Positions 1 to 10,650 of a stretch of DNA of 44,999 bases are shown in pieces. The position numbers and the translations under genes were made by a program. How positions within the stretch are numbered: the first letter of the stretch is position 1; each line of letters starts with the position of its first letter. Source of the stretch: Gnetum montanum (Eukaryota > Streptophyta > Gnetopsida > Gnetales > Gnetaceae); contig MNCI01025059.1 in the NCBI GenBank assembly GCA_015680685.1, positions 14,655 through 59,653 of the forward strand, read 5' to 3'. Under the pieces are notes generated by a model that searched no databases, was not told the origin of the DNA, and was given only the letters and a program-made list of their open reading frames with translations.

Positions 1-640
1 AAGTTTATTTAGTGCCATGTGAAGTTGCTCTTACTCCCATTTGTTGTTAGATCTACAAGGATATGGTTACAACCTCATCAACATGATAAAACATACAGAA
101 GCAGCCAAAGAGAATCCACAAATCCCCTTAATGTCATACCCTTTACATTCCCTCTTGGTTCTACCCTCTTTCATCCAGACACAATGATTATGAGGTTATT
201 TAGAGTTTGGATGATGAAAAAGATTGTCATTATGACTAGAGCAAGAACCTCTTATTAATGGAATGGGTGAATGGATGTCATGTTCATAATGTTTGAATAA
301 TTAATCCTTGTGACTCAAAAACATAGACACCTCAATAGGAAACACGATAAATAGTGATATTTCATACAAGGAAAATTAAAACAACAACTAGAAAAAATAG
401 AAAAGTAGAAAGAATAGGAAAATGATAAAAAATTGTAAAAAAAAATATTAAAAGCACTTTAAAATCCTAAATATTAGAATGGGTGGTAACCCCCACAACT
501 AAACATTAGGTCATGGCTAGGATTAATAAGTGGATGAAAAAGATCCATGCATGTATGAAATGTTGGAAACCTTTCATGCCCTAGCCACTAGGTGTCGATT
601 GGTGGTGTGGTGGCTAGGTAGAAAAATTGTTGGTCACACA
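1..640 (-). other. 3' non-coding part of element M
   Basis: No convincing gene. Read on the minus strand, 365-460 is a pyrimidine-rich tract equivalent to N 13560-13670, and 240-340 matches N 13705-13805. The short open frame on + at 19-258 has no similarity to N's coding parts and is treated as chance. Confidence 0.6.
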
Positions 641-641
641 C

Positions 642-2900
642 CTAATTGTTATATGTATGGTGGGCTAGGATATGAGCTATGATAACATTATGGATGATTG
701 AACCACAGTTACACCCTTGACCATGAGATGGTAAGCATGGATTCATGTGTCTTCCCACATTTGTAAATTCATTGGTTGGTTGTGGGATTAGAGTACAGAT
801 AGATGGTGGCCCTTGTGTAGGGTTAGAGGATGTTGGTTGAGATAGGGAAGGTGATACATTGGATTGGACTTGTGCTGGCTTAGATGATGTGGTGGGTCCA
901 TGCATATTTTGCCTTGGCTTATGGCCTTTCCTCCAGAAGGGACATTTCTAGCATTGTGACTAGGACCCACTAGTGTCAACGTGTCTTTGCACATTTGAAA
1001 CACAAGATACACTAGTTTGTTGATATTGTGATGGCATATAGGGAGGTGGATGATGAGAATATCAACTATAGGTTGGATGATAACAAGAAGAAGGTGGTGA
1101 TCCTTCAAGGGACGTTATGTATTGATGGTATTTGGGAGAGTGGTAGTGGTGATTTGAAGTAGAGGATGCAGAACTGGTTGGAGAAACATAGTGTTGAACA
1201 TAATAGTCATGTGTTTTTTGTAGATATGGATGATTTTGTGGTGGCCTCCCCCATGAATATGTTTGTTGCCACTACTATTGAGGATGTTGAAGCTGGTAAT
1301 AAGTCCCACTAGGATGGTACGATCAGTTGTGGGGCTATCTAAATTTACCTTGTGGAAGAGGAAGTCTCCCAGGCATGTGCTTTTGCAAAAACTTTAGATT
1401 TAAGGCAATACTCTTGTAGATGAAACAATACAGGGAATTAACCCTTCATATGGTCATATATGCATAGGTCACATCCATCATCCTTGTCTGTGGTGGAGTC
1501 TTTAGCCTCACTTTCATCAGTCACTTTTCTCATTTTCTGAAAAGTGTACTTAGCTATTTCTCAATTTAGTATGCTCTATTAATTATGATCACCTGGCTTG
1601 TGTTGCATGAGCTTCTCCATTACCATCTCAACAAGAGTTGTGAGGTTGTCATTTACCCATTTAGACATCCTATTAAACTTTGCTTCTAAATCATCCAGAG
1701 ACTTCTTTATTGGCAAAGTCTATTTTGGGATCACCTTATCAAAGGTAGTTTCATTTCTCTTACCATAAATTTGGACCTCCTTCAATTGAGGATTTGGGTC
1801 CCATTGATGTTTTTCAACATTCTCCCATTTACAAATTTCTTCTTCTTTTGCCACATGCTCTATTACCTCTTTGATCTAATGGGCTAAAAGCTCATATAAT
1901 TGTCCTAGGACATACATCCCAATGGTTGCCCATGTTGCATTATGAAGCCCATCTATGATGTGGAAAATTTGCTCTTCTTCGGAGAAACCATGGCTTGGGC
2001 ATTTATTCAACAAGGCATAATATCTATTTAGATCCATGTGTAATGGTTCATGTTGTTCTTGTTTCCACTCTTGGATTTGTCTCCTCAGGTTGGACACTCT
2101 CTTATAGGTTTGGTATCTTTCATTGAAAAGCTCTACATTTTTAACCATTGTTAGATTGAATTTGGTTTCAACAATCGATACCACACTTTGGCTCTATCAA
2201 TTAGTGTTCTAGGAAAGAGCTTAAGTTTTTTCCATCCACTTTCAATGTTATAGTTAGCACAGGCATCAAGGAAGGCTTGTAAATGATGTTGTGGATCTAA
2301 ATGATAGCCTCCAAAAATTTTTAAAAAATTATTCATGTCAAGCTTAGGTAGTTAACTCTTTTTGTGATGCCTACGAGATATCTTAATGGCCTCTATAATA
2401 TGAATTAGGCTCTTAGTGGCCAATAGGGGTTCATTGTCATCAAACAAATTATCAGGAAAATCTCTATGTTCATGGTGACTTCTTCGACTTTTCCCATGGG
2501 TTTGATTCTAGTTTTTAGTCTAACCCTTTAATGGAGCTCTATCTCTATACCTACATTCATCTTCATTAGAACTAGATGTTGAAGGAAAATAGGAAGATGA
2601 GGAACTAGAAGAGTTTCCATGGCTTCTATGGTGTTCCCCAACGTCCCTTAATTTATCATTTCTAGTTTTTGAGGAGTTCTTAGGCCTTGACGCCTCCCCT
2701 AGTCTAGGACCTACATCATCTCCTCTAAGATTATCTACCTTAGGTCATTGTAGTCTTTGAGTGTCATCACAGTGGTTATGATCATAAGAAACCCTTTCAT
2801 AAGGTTGGTCACTCCAATTTTCTTCATCATATATCACATTATTTCTCTGATAAATGTGTTCACTAAATAGTGCATTGTCACTTCCATGTGGAAGAAATAT
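642..2900 (-). pseudogene. gag: Athila-type gag pseudogene of element M
   Basis: This gag would encode the capsid protein of the particle. The core at 1876-2336 contains the AKVWYR..KPNSI and YYALLNKCPSHGF signatures of the plant retrotransposon gag family (PF03732, Athila style) and matches N's gag residue by residue. The start equivalent to N's ATG is ATA here (2898-2900), a G-to-A loss. Between the start and the core lies a Ser/Arg/Asp-rich stretch (about 2500-2750) that N lacks. The C-terminal Pro/His/Gln-rich tail falls at 642-1309 in shifted frames. Several stops and shifts make it non-functional. It is transcribed, if at all, from the LTR at 3027-3890. Confidence 0.8.
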
Positions 2901-3007
2901 TGTTGTTGGTTTATAGTGTGTGTGATTTAATATTTTTTGAAAGATATATCATTAATACCTTTTATAGTGATTGTGTATAATATAATTAATCTAGATAACT
3001 TGCACAA

Positions 3008-3025
3008 TCTTTGGCAACAGTTCCA
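3008..3025 (-). promoter_or_regulatory. Degenerate primer-binding site of M
   Basis: On the minus strand the base after the LTR end is followed by TGGAACTGTTGCCAAAGA, a decayed form of the tRNA-Asp-complementary site TGGCGCCGTTGCCGGGGA. N has a better-preserved copy at 11428-11445 in the same position. Confidence 0.65.
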
Positions 3026-3026
3026 A

Positions 3027-3890
3027 TGATGAGAAACAAGGTACCTCTATGCTCAACCATACAAATCACAAGTGTTCATGCATGATCTAGTCAAATTCCA
3101 TGGATGGGACTAGTTGTGGCATCTAGATCGTTATGCTATGATCATAGTTCGCTATCTTTCCACTTGGACTAGTGGTATCTTTATCATGTATGGTTTAGTC
3201 CAAAGTGAGGCGTATGATGTTTCCTAATTCTATGCTACTCCTAGTGGCAAAAATAGATAAATTGATTAACTAATGAAAAATGAAAAATAAAGTCTAAATT
3301 AACTTATGATGATGATATTCACCCTTAATCATTTTTACACATCTTGGACTTTATGGAGCTACTTCTAGGTTTACCAAGTGTACATCACTGGTTGTGCCAA
3401 ATGATACATCTTTAGGAAACCAAGTATTTACACTTAAATGCTCTTGATTAAGGCATACACATTTTTCTTAGCAATAGGAACAGTAAATAATAATAAATGG
3501 AAATATTTAACTAAAGAAAGTGTTAAATAATTAAATAAAGAAAATTAATCTAAGTGGATTCTACAATGATGGAAGTAATCTTGATCTTTACTGCCAGTCA
3601 TGTAATGTGTCCATGTACATCACACTTGAACAAAGGTGCTATATGATTACAAACATCACACTATGGGCATGCACTGGGAATAATAGACTTTAAAGAAAAG
3701 AAACTGAAAAATAACTTGAAAACTAAAAACTAACTTTTTCTAAGATGTCCCATTTGGAAGCCCAAGTGCAGTATTTATAGGTGAGGTCTAGATGAGGCAA
3801 CGTTGGGTATCCAATGTTGCTTATTAGCCCCAATGTTAGGTACACGATGTCAGGACTCTGATGTTGCGTATCTAATGTTGAGGCCCATCA
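3027..3890 (-). repeat. 5' LTR of element M
   Basis: About 864 bp, minus strand, starting TGATGGG and ending TCATCA, the same termini as N's LTRs (786 and 820 bp). The middle (3560-3660) aligns clearly with N around 10820-10920. A TATA-type CTATAAATA occurs on the minus strand near 3776. The U3 segment (3795-3885) lacks N's GATATCGC palindromes and instead has repeated CAACATTGGATAC/CAACGTTG-like words. Confidence 0.85.
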
Positions 3891-4979
3891 AATGACAACT
3901 CATCAATAGGTTTCACACTCTATGAAGAAGTCTTAAAGGTTAATGAGATGTCTTGGCTAGGGGTGGAGTCTTTACAAAAGATGTCTAGGAGATTAAGGAG
4001 GCATCTTGATTTGAGAGAACACATCTTATGCAGAGTGCTAATGTCTTGGGTAACATGCCTTATGTAGAGTGTTGTGTCTTGGGCAAGATGTCTTAGACCA
4101 AGAGGAGACATCTTGAGTAAGATGTCTTGGGTTAGGAGAAGACATATCGGTTAAGACATCTTGGACCATGAGGAGACATCTTGTCTAGGGAGGAGATGTC
4201 TTCCAAAAATAGTATACATCTTTGCTGGAAGTTGTGTTTTCATAGAAGATGGCCCAACAAGGCTAGAAATGACTTGTATGGCTAGAGAACCTTCCAAAAT
4301 TACCCACCCTAATTGTAGAAATAGCTAGGATAAGTTGAAAAATTATGAAAATAGTGGGGAGGAGGTGAAAATTCCATGGAAACATCTAAGAACCCTCAAG
4401 TTGAGTTGAGGGTAGGTTTCTAGATTTCATATCTTCTTATTATTAATAAATATGGATTTGTCATGCTTGTAACAATGTGAGAAAGAGTTGTAAGATGAGA
4501 TTTCTTACTGAGAGCTCTTGAGTTGGAAAGAGCTTGGGCAAGGTATGGGAGAGCACATTAAGTAAATGCATAGAGGTTGTAGCTTCAAGGTAAATTTTGT
4601 AGACCTATATGTTCTATGCTTTTTTGTAAGTTCAAATCTCATTTCTAGGTTATGGAAGAATCTTTCTATTAGTTTTCCTTTGCATTGAGAATAGCCATTG
4701 TATGATTGTAGAGCCTCATGCTATGTAATATCATTTGAGTGTGAAAGATTTTGGATGTTTGTGGGTTTTGAGAACATGATTGTAATCATCTACTTTAATT
4801 AATTGAAGATACCTAGTTTTCTCATTTTCTAGAAAATTAATTATCTTTTCATGGGATCTAGATTTGGTATTTAAAGGCAATTACTTAGTGAAGTGAACCT
4901 GATCTAGCATTATTAGTATTAAAGCTAAGATTTGTGTTTATTATTACTGGGAATTGATTAAGGATTTTTTCAATTTCAA
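3891..4979 (+). mobile_element. Element 0: LTR/leader relic upstream of a gag
   Basis: This AT-rich stretch precedes a gag-like start at 4980. It is probably what remains of an LTR plus leader truncated by M's insertion. It holds the imperfect GATGTCTTGG repeats (3935-4240) and, at 4870-4885, a TGGTAT-containing word that weakly resembles an initiator-tRNA-Met primer site. No LTR boundary can be fixed because no second copy is in the window. Confidence 0.45.
3935..4240 (+). repeat. Imperfect short tandem repeats, GATGTCTTGG type
   Basis: About ten variants of AAGATGTCTTGG and its partial complement GACATCTTG recur every 15-40 bp. They include both orientations (ACATCTTG, GATGTCTT), so many pairs could form short hairpins. 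This is probably the repeat-rich U3 of element 0. Confidence 0.6.
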
Positions 4980-5077
4980 ATGGCATCCAAGAAGAAATAG
5001 GTACAAGTCCTAATTAGAGACATGGAGAGTATGAAGTCTACCTTCCAAATGATGGTTTCTTGATTGGATGAAATCAG
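4980..5077 (+). pseudogene. gag: Element 0 gag N-terminus, split by T1
   Basis: The frame begins MASKKK, hits a TAG, then continues as a helical, acidic/basic stretch up to the T1 boundary, where ATCAG (5073-5077) is the left target-site copy. The same frame can be followed at 44743 after T1 for about 14 codons before a stop. Start-context, position after a leader and the coiled-coil look fit a retrotransposon gag N-terminus, but there is too little to name the lineage. Confidence 0.45.
5073..5077 (+). repeat. Left target-site duplication of T1 (ATCAG)
   Basis: ATCAG directly precedes the LTR start TGAAACACC. The partner at 44738-44742 is ATCAA, a single G-to-A difference. Confidence 0.65.
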
Positions 5078-6042
5078 TGAAACACCTCCAAAATTTTCAT
5101 GTTTTAATCATCTTTCATCATGTAGCCTTCACCCCATAAAACTTGAGGCAAAACTTCATTGTGAATGTGATGTAAATTTGATTGAAATCAATGAATTTGA
5201 TGTAGCCTTCACCCTTGATTGGGTGTATCCTTGTTACTATTTATACTAAATTGAATGGCCATGGGGATTTGGCACTTTCCATACATAGTAACCCTCCAAA
5301 TCAAGCACCCATCTCACCTATACATGGTAGAAATTTGCAGCTAATCTATTAGCTGAATTACATCCAATTTACAGCAAAAAATAAGGGCCAAAATCTATAA
5401 AAATTAGCCTCCAACACCATTTGCAGGTTTCAAACTTTGGCATTTTGAGCATTTTAGCATTTTTGGCACCCAAGAGCTTTTGCAAAATACTTGTGAAAGT
5501 GTAACTTCTTATAGCCTTCTAGTGTGAAACCCTTATAACCTTGTTATTCCCCTTGATTTTTTTGAGTTTTTGGTTTCTACACTACATTCTTGGGATTCTC
5601 AACTCCCAACATGGAGCATTTTGACAACTAAATCCTTCAAATTTCTCAAAACACAAACCNGGTTTGATAGCATCAAGAGTGGTTAAGCATTTGGATCATG
5701 AAGTGAATCATATCAACTTTAATGGACTCTAAACCCTCATCCAAGTAAACCCCCTTTACTCTTCCATGGGTAACATTTGTACACATCTCCTGAATTCATT
5801 CTTTATTTGAAATTAAGTTTTTTAAGATTTCATTTTTTATGTGCAATCTACATTTGCTTTCCAGTTTTTAGATTTCCATTTTCTTTGGCATTATTCATTT
5901 TGCATTTCATAAGTCCTTGGGTGATCTACCAGACCATCTAGGGCATCTTGGATCCCATTTTTTGGAGGCCTTTGGGATTTAGGATTAAAGTTGTGCACTG
6001 AGATTTTTAGTTTTCTATTGACTAAAATTTTCAATCACTATA
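5078..6042 (+). repeat. 5' LTR of T1 (internally deleted)
   Basis: About 965 bp. The first 90 bp and the part from about 5230 to 6042 align with the 3' LTR D (43254-44737), but about 500 bp in between is missing and replaced by a short duplication of 'GATGTAGCCTTCACCC' text (5199-5214). The end reads CACTATA instead of CACTACA, a C-to-T change in the terminal dinucleotide. An n stands at 5660. Confidence 0.85.
5238..5245 (+). promoter_or_regulatory. Candidate TATA element in T1 5' LTR
   Basis: TATTTATA in the conserved context CTTGTTACTATTTATA. The same word is found in LTR D (43884-43891) and, on the minus strand, in LTR B (24252-24259). It is the only TATA-like block conserved between the LTRs that I could find. 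Confidence 0.45.
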
Positions 6043-6047
6043 GTTTT

Positions 6048-6064
6048 TGGTGCTAGAAGGAGGG
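6048..6064 (+). promoter_or_regulatory. Candidate primer-binding site of T1
   Basis: TGGTGCTAGAAGGAGGG starts 5 nt after the LTR end. TGG at this position fits pairing with a tRNA CCA end. I could not assign the tRNA. Confidence 0.45.
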
Positions 6065-6429
6065 CTTCCACCTGATTTCTATGTTAAAATTTGCTTCCTC
6101 ATAGCCAATGTTAACCTTGAAGTTGTAATATTCATTTTGTAGTGAAAACCTTTGAATGTAGTAGATTCCATGTGCATAGCTTCCACATAAGCAAGTGTAT
6201 GGCTAGCTTCCATATGGCTAAGGGATGTTGTAGAAGCTAGCCACAACCTTGATTACAAGGCATACAAAAACCAACACACATGAAGGGACAAAGAGAGAGG
6301 TAAGTAGAATAGTGTAGCCATAGCCACCATAACTAAAGAGACCAAAGCTACTAATAAGGATCTAAGGCCAACCCATCTAAAGCCCCTACTAACAACTGAA
6401 ACAACCAATCATCAACTTTTGAGGCTACT
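6065..6429 (+). other. T1 leader and deleted gag core
   Basis: No reading frame of any length. T2's homologous gag has its conserved core (34215-33800, minus) and an upstream segment, and nothing equivalent is visible here. T1 therefore seems to have lost most of gag between the leader and about 6430. Confidence 0.5.
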
Positions 6430-7450
6430 ACATTGACTACTCTGAGAACAAACTTTGAGTAGAAGGATAGGACAAAGTATACTAGTTTACCTTTGAAGCC
6501 ATCTGAATTATTGTATCAATTTTTGAAGAGTGGACATCTATAATACAAGAAAATGATTGAAGCTACTCAAAAGAAGCATAAGCATCGATGCAAAATAGGC
6601 AAAGAACCCACTTGAGTGACCAAAGATGACCCTCAACTGCCTAGGTACTCTAAACTAGATCACTTTTTCCACTACCACCAACTACCTAGTCACGATACAA
6701 ACTTTTTCCTTACACTATAAGATGACCTATAGAAAATTATAGACAAGGGAAATTTGGTCTTAGGCACATTAAACCTAGTCTAACCATAGAACTAGTTGAT
6801 GTAGGTATATAAGGACCCATTGAACACTAATAATAGCTCTTATGTTATATCGGTGTTCAACATGAATGATAATTAGAGACCAGCGAGGGAACCATTCATG
6901 ATCTGGGTGCCCCTCATGATGAAAGGGCCTCTTCCACCAACTCAAGACCCCCATTTTTCATAAGAGTACCATTACAAGCAACTCCAATGAAGCCTTTTAT
7001 CATCAAGGTACCCTAGCCCAACATAACCCAACTAGCCATAGCCTAACTGACCATCATAACCACATAACAACCTCATGTGATAGCCAATGCTCTAACCCCT
7101 TTCTCATGATCATCAAGTGATAACAAAAAGGCTTCAACCAAGTAGAGGAAGAAGCATAAGAAAAAGCCTAACAACAAGGGTAACATGAAAATTGAGGCAT
7201 GGAAGAAAGTGAACCCACCAAAGCCCACTCTCATATTATCTATACCCATAACCTTCTCTACCTAGTAGACCTTGACTAGTAAACCACAAGAGGACCCCAA
7301 AATCTAAAACTAGAAGAAAGAAGAGAGATCCCAATAATAACAACCTAATATTGAGGTCTGCATCTTGGCATGCATGGAGGAAGTAAAGCAAAACCATGGT
7401 GACAAGCCCACTACCAATAACAAGAACTTCCTTAGTGTAATGGAATAGGT
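6430..7450 (+). pseudogene. gag: Tat-type gag C-terminal remnant of T1
   Basis: Pieces in shifting frames match the C-terminal half of Tat gag: a KDRTKYTSLPLKP block (6450-6500), also present in T2 near 33460, then a YHQLPSHDT..FTL block (6680-6720), which is the region that normally carries a zinc knuckle. The cysteines expected there are not visible. Beyond it the frame continues as PLMMKGPLPPTQDP and then a basic, low-complexity linker (7100-7320) with many stops. The capsid core is absent. It lies between leader and protease, in the normal gag position. Confidence 0.6.
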
Positions 7451-7480
7451 CGAGTAGTCCCTCAAGCAAAAGAACACAAC

Positions 7481-8322
7481 TTTGAGCTTGTATGACCTGA
7501 TCATGAGTTTTGTCATACATTGTGAGGCACTAGTAACAACGTTAACTTCCATCCCTATTAATAAGGACATCCTTGCTAGTGAGAAATCCATCCATGCAAT
7601 AATGGTTTCTTCTTCACTAAGGGAGAAGAAGTCAACATTGATAGTATCTTGTGATAGCAAAATCAAGGCCAACCCCAAAAATGACAAGGTAACTAGGGCT
7701 TCACTTTTCATCATGATTTGGATGGAGAAATTTAAGGTGCATTGGGTCCATGTTGAAAATGATGCTGCAAATAACATTATTCCATGCACCTAGGCTTAAC
7801 TGAGTAAATATAACATATAATTGTAGCTTTGAAGTCCTTCAATGGATCAAAGATTGCTATCAAGGGGTCTACTCCTTGAACTTGTGGTATGGGAGCAATT
7901 CTCCACAACTGTAAATTTCTTGGTCGTGGAGGAGATGCCAGGATTTAACCTTATCCTAGAAAGACCTTGGTTGGCTTAGTTACGGGCTATGTCTTCACTT
8001 ATCCACCAAGAGATTCACCTTTTTTACAAGGGAGGTGAAATCATCATTCATGGTGATAGTGTAGTTCCCCTGGCTATCAACAACATAGATGTAGAGAAGG
8101 GGTCTAAAGTGGAGTTTCAAGACGAAACTCCTGGCCATGAAGTGTAGCAGCCTGAAAAAGCAAAGAAAGCCAAAAGTGAGAACAATGAACAATGTGACAC
8201 ACTATTGGAAGAGCTTCCCTTGAACATCATTAGTGAAGGGGATGGGGAATACAAACTTGTGCAAAGAAAACCTTACATGTTTCCTAACCTATCAAAGATT
8301 AGGAAAGGATTGCAAAAGTGAG
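7481..8322 (+). pseudogene. pol: Aspartic protease region of T1
   Basis: The polyprotein-cleaving protease region. The 7482-7793 frame ends in VHWVHVENDAANNIIPCT, where the family has a catalytic D-G/S-A; here DAA stands in place. T2's copy reads VGDGATTNIVP at the same place. After a stop the frame resumes with FNLILERPWLA (about 7934-7970) and HQEIHLFYKGGEIIIHGD, the 'LLGRPW...HQ' block typical of Tat proteins between protease and RT. The coding part ends near 8322 at LSKIRKGLQK followed by candidate splice donors. At least four stops make it inactive. Confidence 0.75.
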
Positions 8323-8625
8323 GTGCATCCTTAATCCTTCCATGCTATGCCCTTGTAGCATTTATAGCCATGCACTGATAGCTAGTTAACCTAAATTTCC
8401 TTCATTGCTTATTAAACATTTATGTTAGCATTATTTTTTTCTTTTTTTTTCTTTTGGATTTGTTTTAGCCTTTTTAGCATGTAGCCTAGAGACTTATGTT
8501 CATTTGCATTTCTATTTATTATGGCCTTTTTCTTTTTTTATTTTCCTTATTTAGCATGATATAAACTAGAAAACACATAAAAAAATTTTAAAATAGAAAA
8601 CCACAAAAAAATATGAGTTTCTTTT
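8323..8625 (+). other. Start of the T1 intron, no gene
   Basis: AT- and T-rich sequence with a run of T/C at 8426-8460. Its composition resembles 22840-23330 at the other end of the intron. Nothing codes. Confidence 0.6.
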
Positions 8626-8780
8626 CAATAAGGGCCTGCTATGGCCTAAAACTAGAGATTTCACCTAGCTTGCCATGGCCTAAAACTAGCAATGCAAACA
8701 CAGTAATGGCCCACCATGGCCTTAAACTAGCCAAACACTTAAATAACTTGCACCCACTATGGCCTATAACTAGCAAGCAT
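8626..8780 (+). repeat. Cluster of ATGGCCTAAAACTAG motifs
   Basis: Four copies of the word ATGGCCTAAAACTAGCAA (allowing changes) stand 40-60 bp apart. Similar clusters occur at 22740-23110 and 42240-42360 in T1 and, on the minus strand, at 31510-31630 and 26500-27175 in T2, always just outside coding parts. Confidence 0.8.
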
Positions 8781-9049
8781 CTCTTCTATCCTATTTACAT
8801 TTAGCCTATAATCTCATTTTTTAGCCATTTAACTTTATAGAAAAAATCAACATAACCATTTACAACATTTATATCACTAGGATAATATATAGCAAAAACT
8901 AAAACCAAAAATTTAAATTTAAAGATGTTTAAAACATACATAGCCATACCCACACTATGTGCAAAATGTCCATAATAATAATAATAATCCTTAACATATT
9001 CTTGGTTAATAATAGCCATAAACAAAAGGAAAAAACACCATGTAGCCAA

Positions 9050-9151
9050 CAAGCTAAAATGAATAGATGGAGGATGATAAGGAACATCTATATGAGGAAG
9101 TGGTGGGTCATCCCCACCCTCATTGCTAAAATCACTGATGTCTCCTAATGC
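9050..9151 (-). pseudogene. Antisense gene, probable last exon
   Basis: ATATTTTAG|GC gives an acceptor. The frame that follows is acidic and Pro/His-rich (NEGGDDPPLPHIDVPYHPP), like an unstructured C-terminus. The phase with the previous exon is not settled, so the true stop is unknown. The tyrosine run read further on (near 8960) is only an ATA/ATT repeat. Confidence 0.4.
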
Positions 9152-9294
9152 CTAAAATATTATAACATAAAACTATTTAGTAACCAATACCCAAAACTAT
9201 AACTTAAATAAGACCAAAATAAAACTAAAACATAAAATACATAAAAAATATGTGGAATTTGACTCCATAACCTCTAGGGATATATGTTAAATAC

Positions 9295-10069
9295 CATTCT
9301 CCAAATGATGGAGAATTTGATCCTTCATCATATTGGTCTAATCAATATTCCCAAGATTAACATCTATGAGGATGTTTGTCCTATGCACTTTGGTCCAAGT
9401 AGGTAGTTCCTGAGTGATGGTAGCCATAGAAGACTCACCTACAATAGTGGTGATTTAAGGGGTAGGACATTTTTCCATCATGAGAGTGCTCTCAAAGAGT
9501 TGGTAGGCACTCTCCACTTGAATCCCCTAAATGAATAGCTCTCTCTTGCACTGTTCAATGTACTCCTCTTTGAGACACTTTAAGTAGGCCTCTCTATCAA
9601 CCTTATATTGTCACTTGTAGTCCTTTTGTATCTTATTCCACTCTAGGATCCATGCACAATAGTCTTTTGTATCCTTATCCTTTTGAAAGATGAGATCCAT
9701 CTACATCCCTTGCTCCATAATTTCCCATGAGAGTGCCACCTTGTCATGGATGGTATGCGAGTAGTAGGTCCATGTGATCTCTCTAGTCTGCAAGTACTCT
9801 AAGTTAGCCACTTGGGCTTCCACAAAGGCCTTGTGTTCTTAGAGTTTCATGATATTCTTAGCCTACCACTGTCTACTCCCTTAAGGCCACAACCTGCTTC
9901 CATAGGAATTCATTGGACCTCTCCATCTCCCATGAAGTTTTTGCACATGGAATCACTAGATTAGTAGAAATTTTGTACAACCTTAAGGGTACACTCTGTA
10001 CATTGAAGGAAAGCTTTGACAAGGAGTCAAACTCCATGTCTCGTCTAGGGTCCCACTCCACAGATGGCA
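9295..10069 (-). pseudogene. Antisense gene, coiled-coil exon
   Basis: Acceptor TATCTACAG|TGCC. The frame starts VPSVEWDPRRDMEFDSLSKL and continues to FLWKQVVALRE, then TAG. After a frameshift near 9850 it runs on as a long Lys/Glu/Gln-rich helical stretch (about 9400-9850) that looks like a coiled coil, with several TAG/TGA codons at likely CAG/CGA positions. A donor ATG|GTATTT at 9294 may end it. Confidence 0.6.
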
Positions 10070-10183
10070 CTGTAGATAACACATAACCATAAAATACAAT
10101 AGTTTACAACCTAAGATAGCCACAACATAAACACAACCTATAACATAGCAAAATAACTAAGGCATAGGAAATAAAGTTCTTAC

Positions 10184-10324
10184 CTATTTCAAGTGCAACT
10201 TGTTGCAATTAGTCAATGATGTCCTTTGTAAGCCTGTGCATGAACTCCATCTTGTCCAAGATCTTTGCCCATAGTTTCACATGAAACATAGGAATAGGGA
10301 CCTTTGCTAGTGGCTCAAGAACTA
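10184..10324 (-). pseudogene. Antisense gene, 141-bp exon
   Basis: Flanked by CTTGTAG on the acceptor side and G|GTAAGAAC on the donor side. It encodes VLEPLAKVPIPMFHVKLWAK followed by ILDKMEFMHRLTKDIID and one TAA at a likely CAA. Introns on either side are 89 and 114 bp, and phase 1 is kept on both sides. Confidence 0.7.
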
Positions 10325-10413
10325 CTACAAGCATAATAATCATTGAATGGTTAGAATGAAATTCAAACCTAAAACCATAGGATATAATGAAAAGCATTAA
10401 TACATGTGCACAC

Positions 10414-10640
10414 CTAGCTCCTCCTCCTCCTCCTCTAGGATGATTATGGGAGATGTACCTAGCACTGCCTCATTGAATAATGCATCTAGACCATCTAGGC
10501 CTACATGGGCTAACCTTTTTGCATCATGATATTATAAGGATTCCTCCTCTACAAACCTTTATTCTTCCTCCATTGTAGCAACTACATGCCTCTATGCTTC
10601 TTCCTTTGTGATAGCCTGGGCTACCATGTTCTAACACTTA
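10414..10640 (-). pseudogene. Antisense gene, exon split by element N (main part)
   Basis: Acidic exon ending in a run of six Glu codons (GAG repeats, 10418-10435) before the donor CTAG|GTGTGC. Its first six bases lie at 17023-17028 beyond N. Joining them restores ATAG|ATAAGTG at the acceptor and a single frame with stops only at TAG, TAA and TAA. Confidence 0.7.
10636..10640 (+). repeat. Left target-site duplication of N (ACTTA)
   Basis: ACTTA immediately before the LTR start TGATGG; identical to 17023-17027. Confidence 0.95.
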
Positions 10641-10650
10641 TGATGGAATG

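Larger units (their letters stand above)
1..3890 (-). mobile_element. Element M: partial Athila-like LTR retrotransposon
   Basis: The minus strand holds a 5' LTR (3027-3890), a degenerate primer-binding site, a leader and a gag pseudogene, followed by a pyrimidine-rich 3' stretch that runs off the left edge. Every part matches the complete element N at 10641-17022 in the same order: LTR end, gag, the T-rich tract (here 365-460) and the sequence after it (240-340). The 3' LTR is outside the window, so no target-site duplication can be checked. M is more diverged than N and its gag carries a Ser/Arg-rich insertion absent from N. Confidence 0.85.

Noticed and set aside
19-258. A 79-codon frame on + at the left edge
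   Set aside because: It lies antisense in the 3' non-coding part of M; no motif and no equivalent in N.
4870-4885. Initiator-tRNA-Met primer site for element 0
   Set aside because: Only TGGTAT and a few further bases match and no LTR end is fixed; mentioned as weak only.
7236-7789. Minus-strand frames of 94 and 159 codons, Leu/Phe-rich, resembling transporters
   Set aside because: They lie opposite the gag-protease frame of T1, which has clear motifs; the hydrophobic residues are the complement of Lys/Glu-rich codons.
8801-9052. Minus-strand frame with a Tyr run and hydrophobic ends, possible membrane protein
   Set aside because: It reads through an ATA/ATT microsatellite beyond the likely end of the antisense gene; composition reflects AT-richness.
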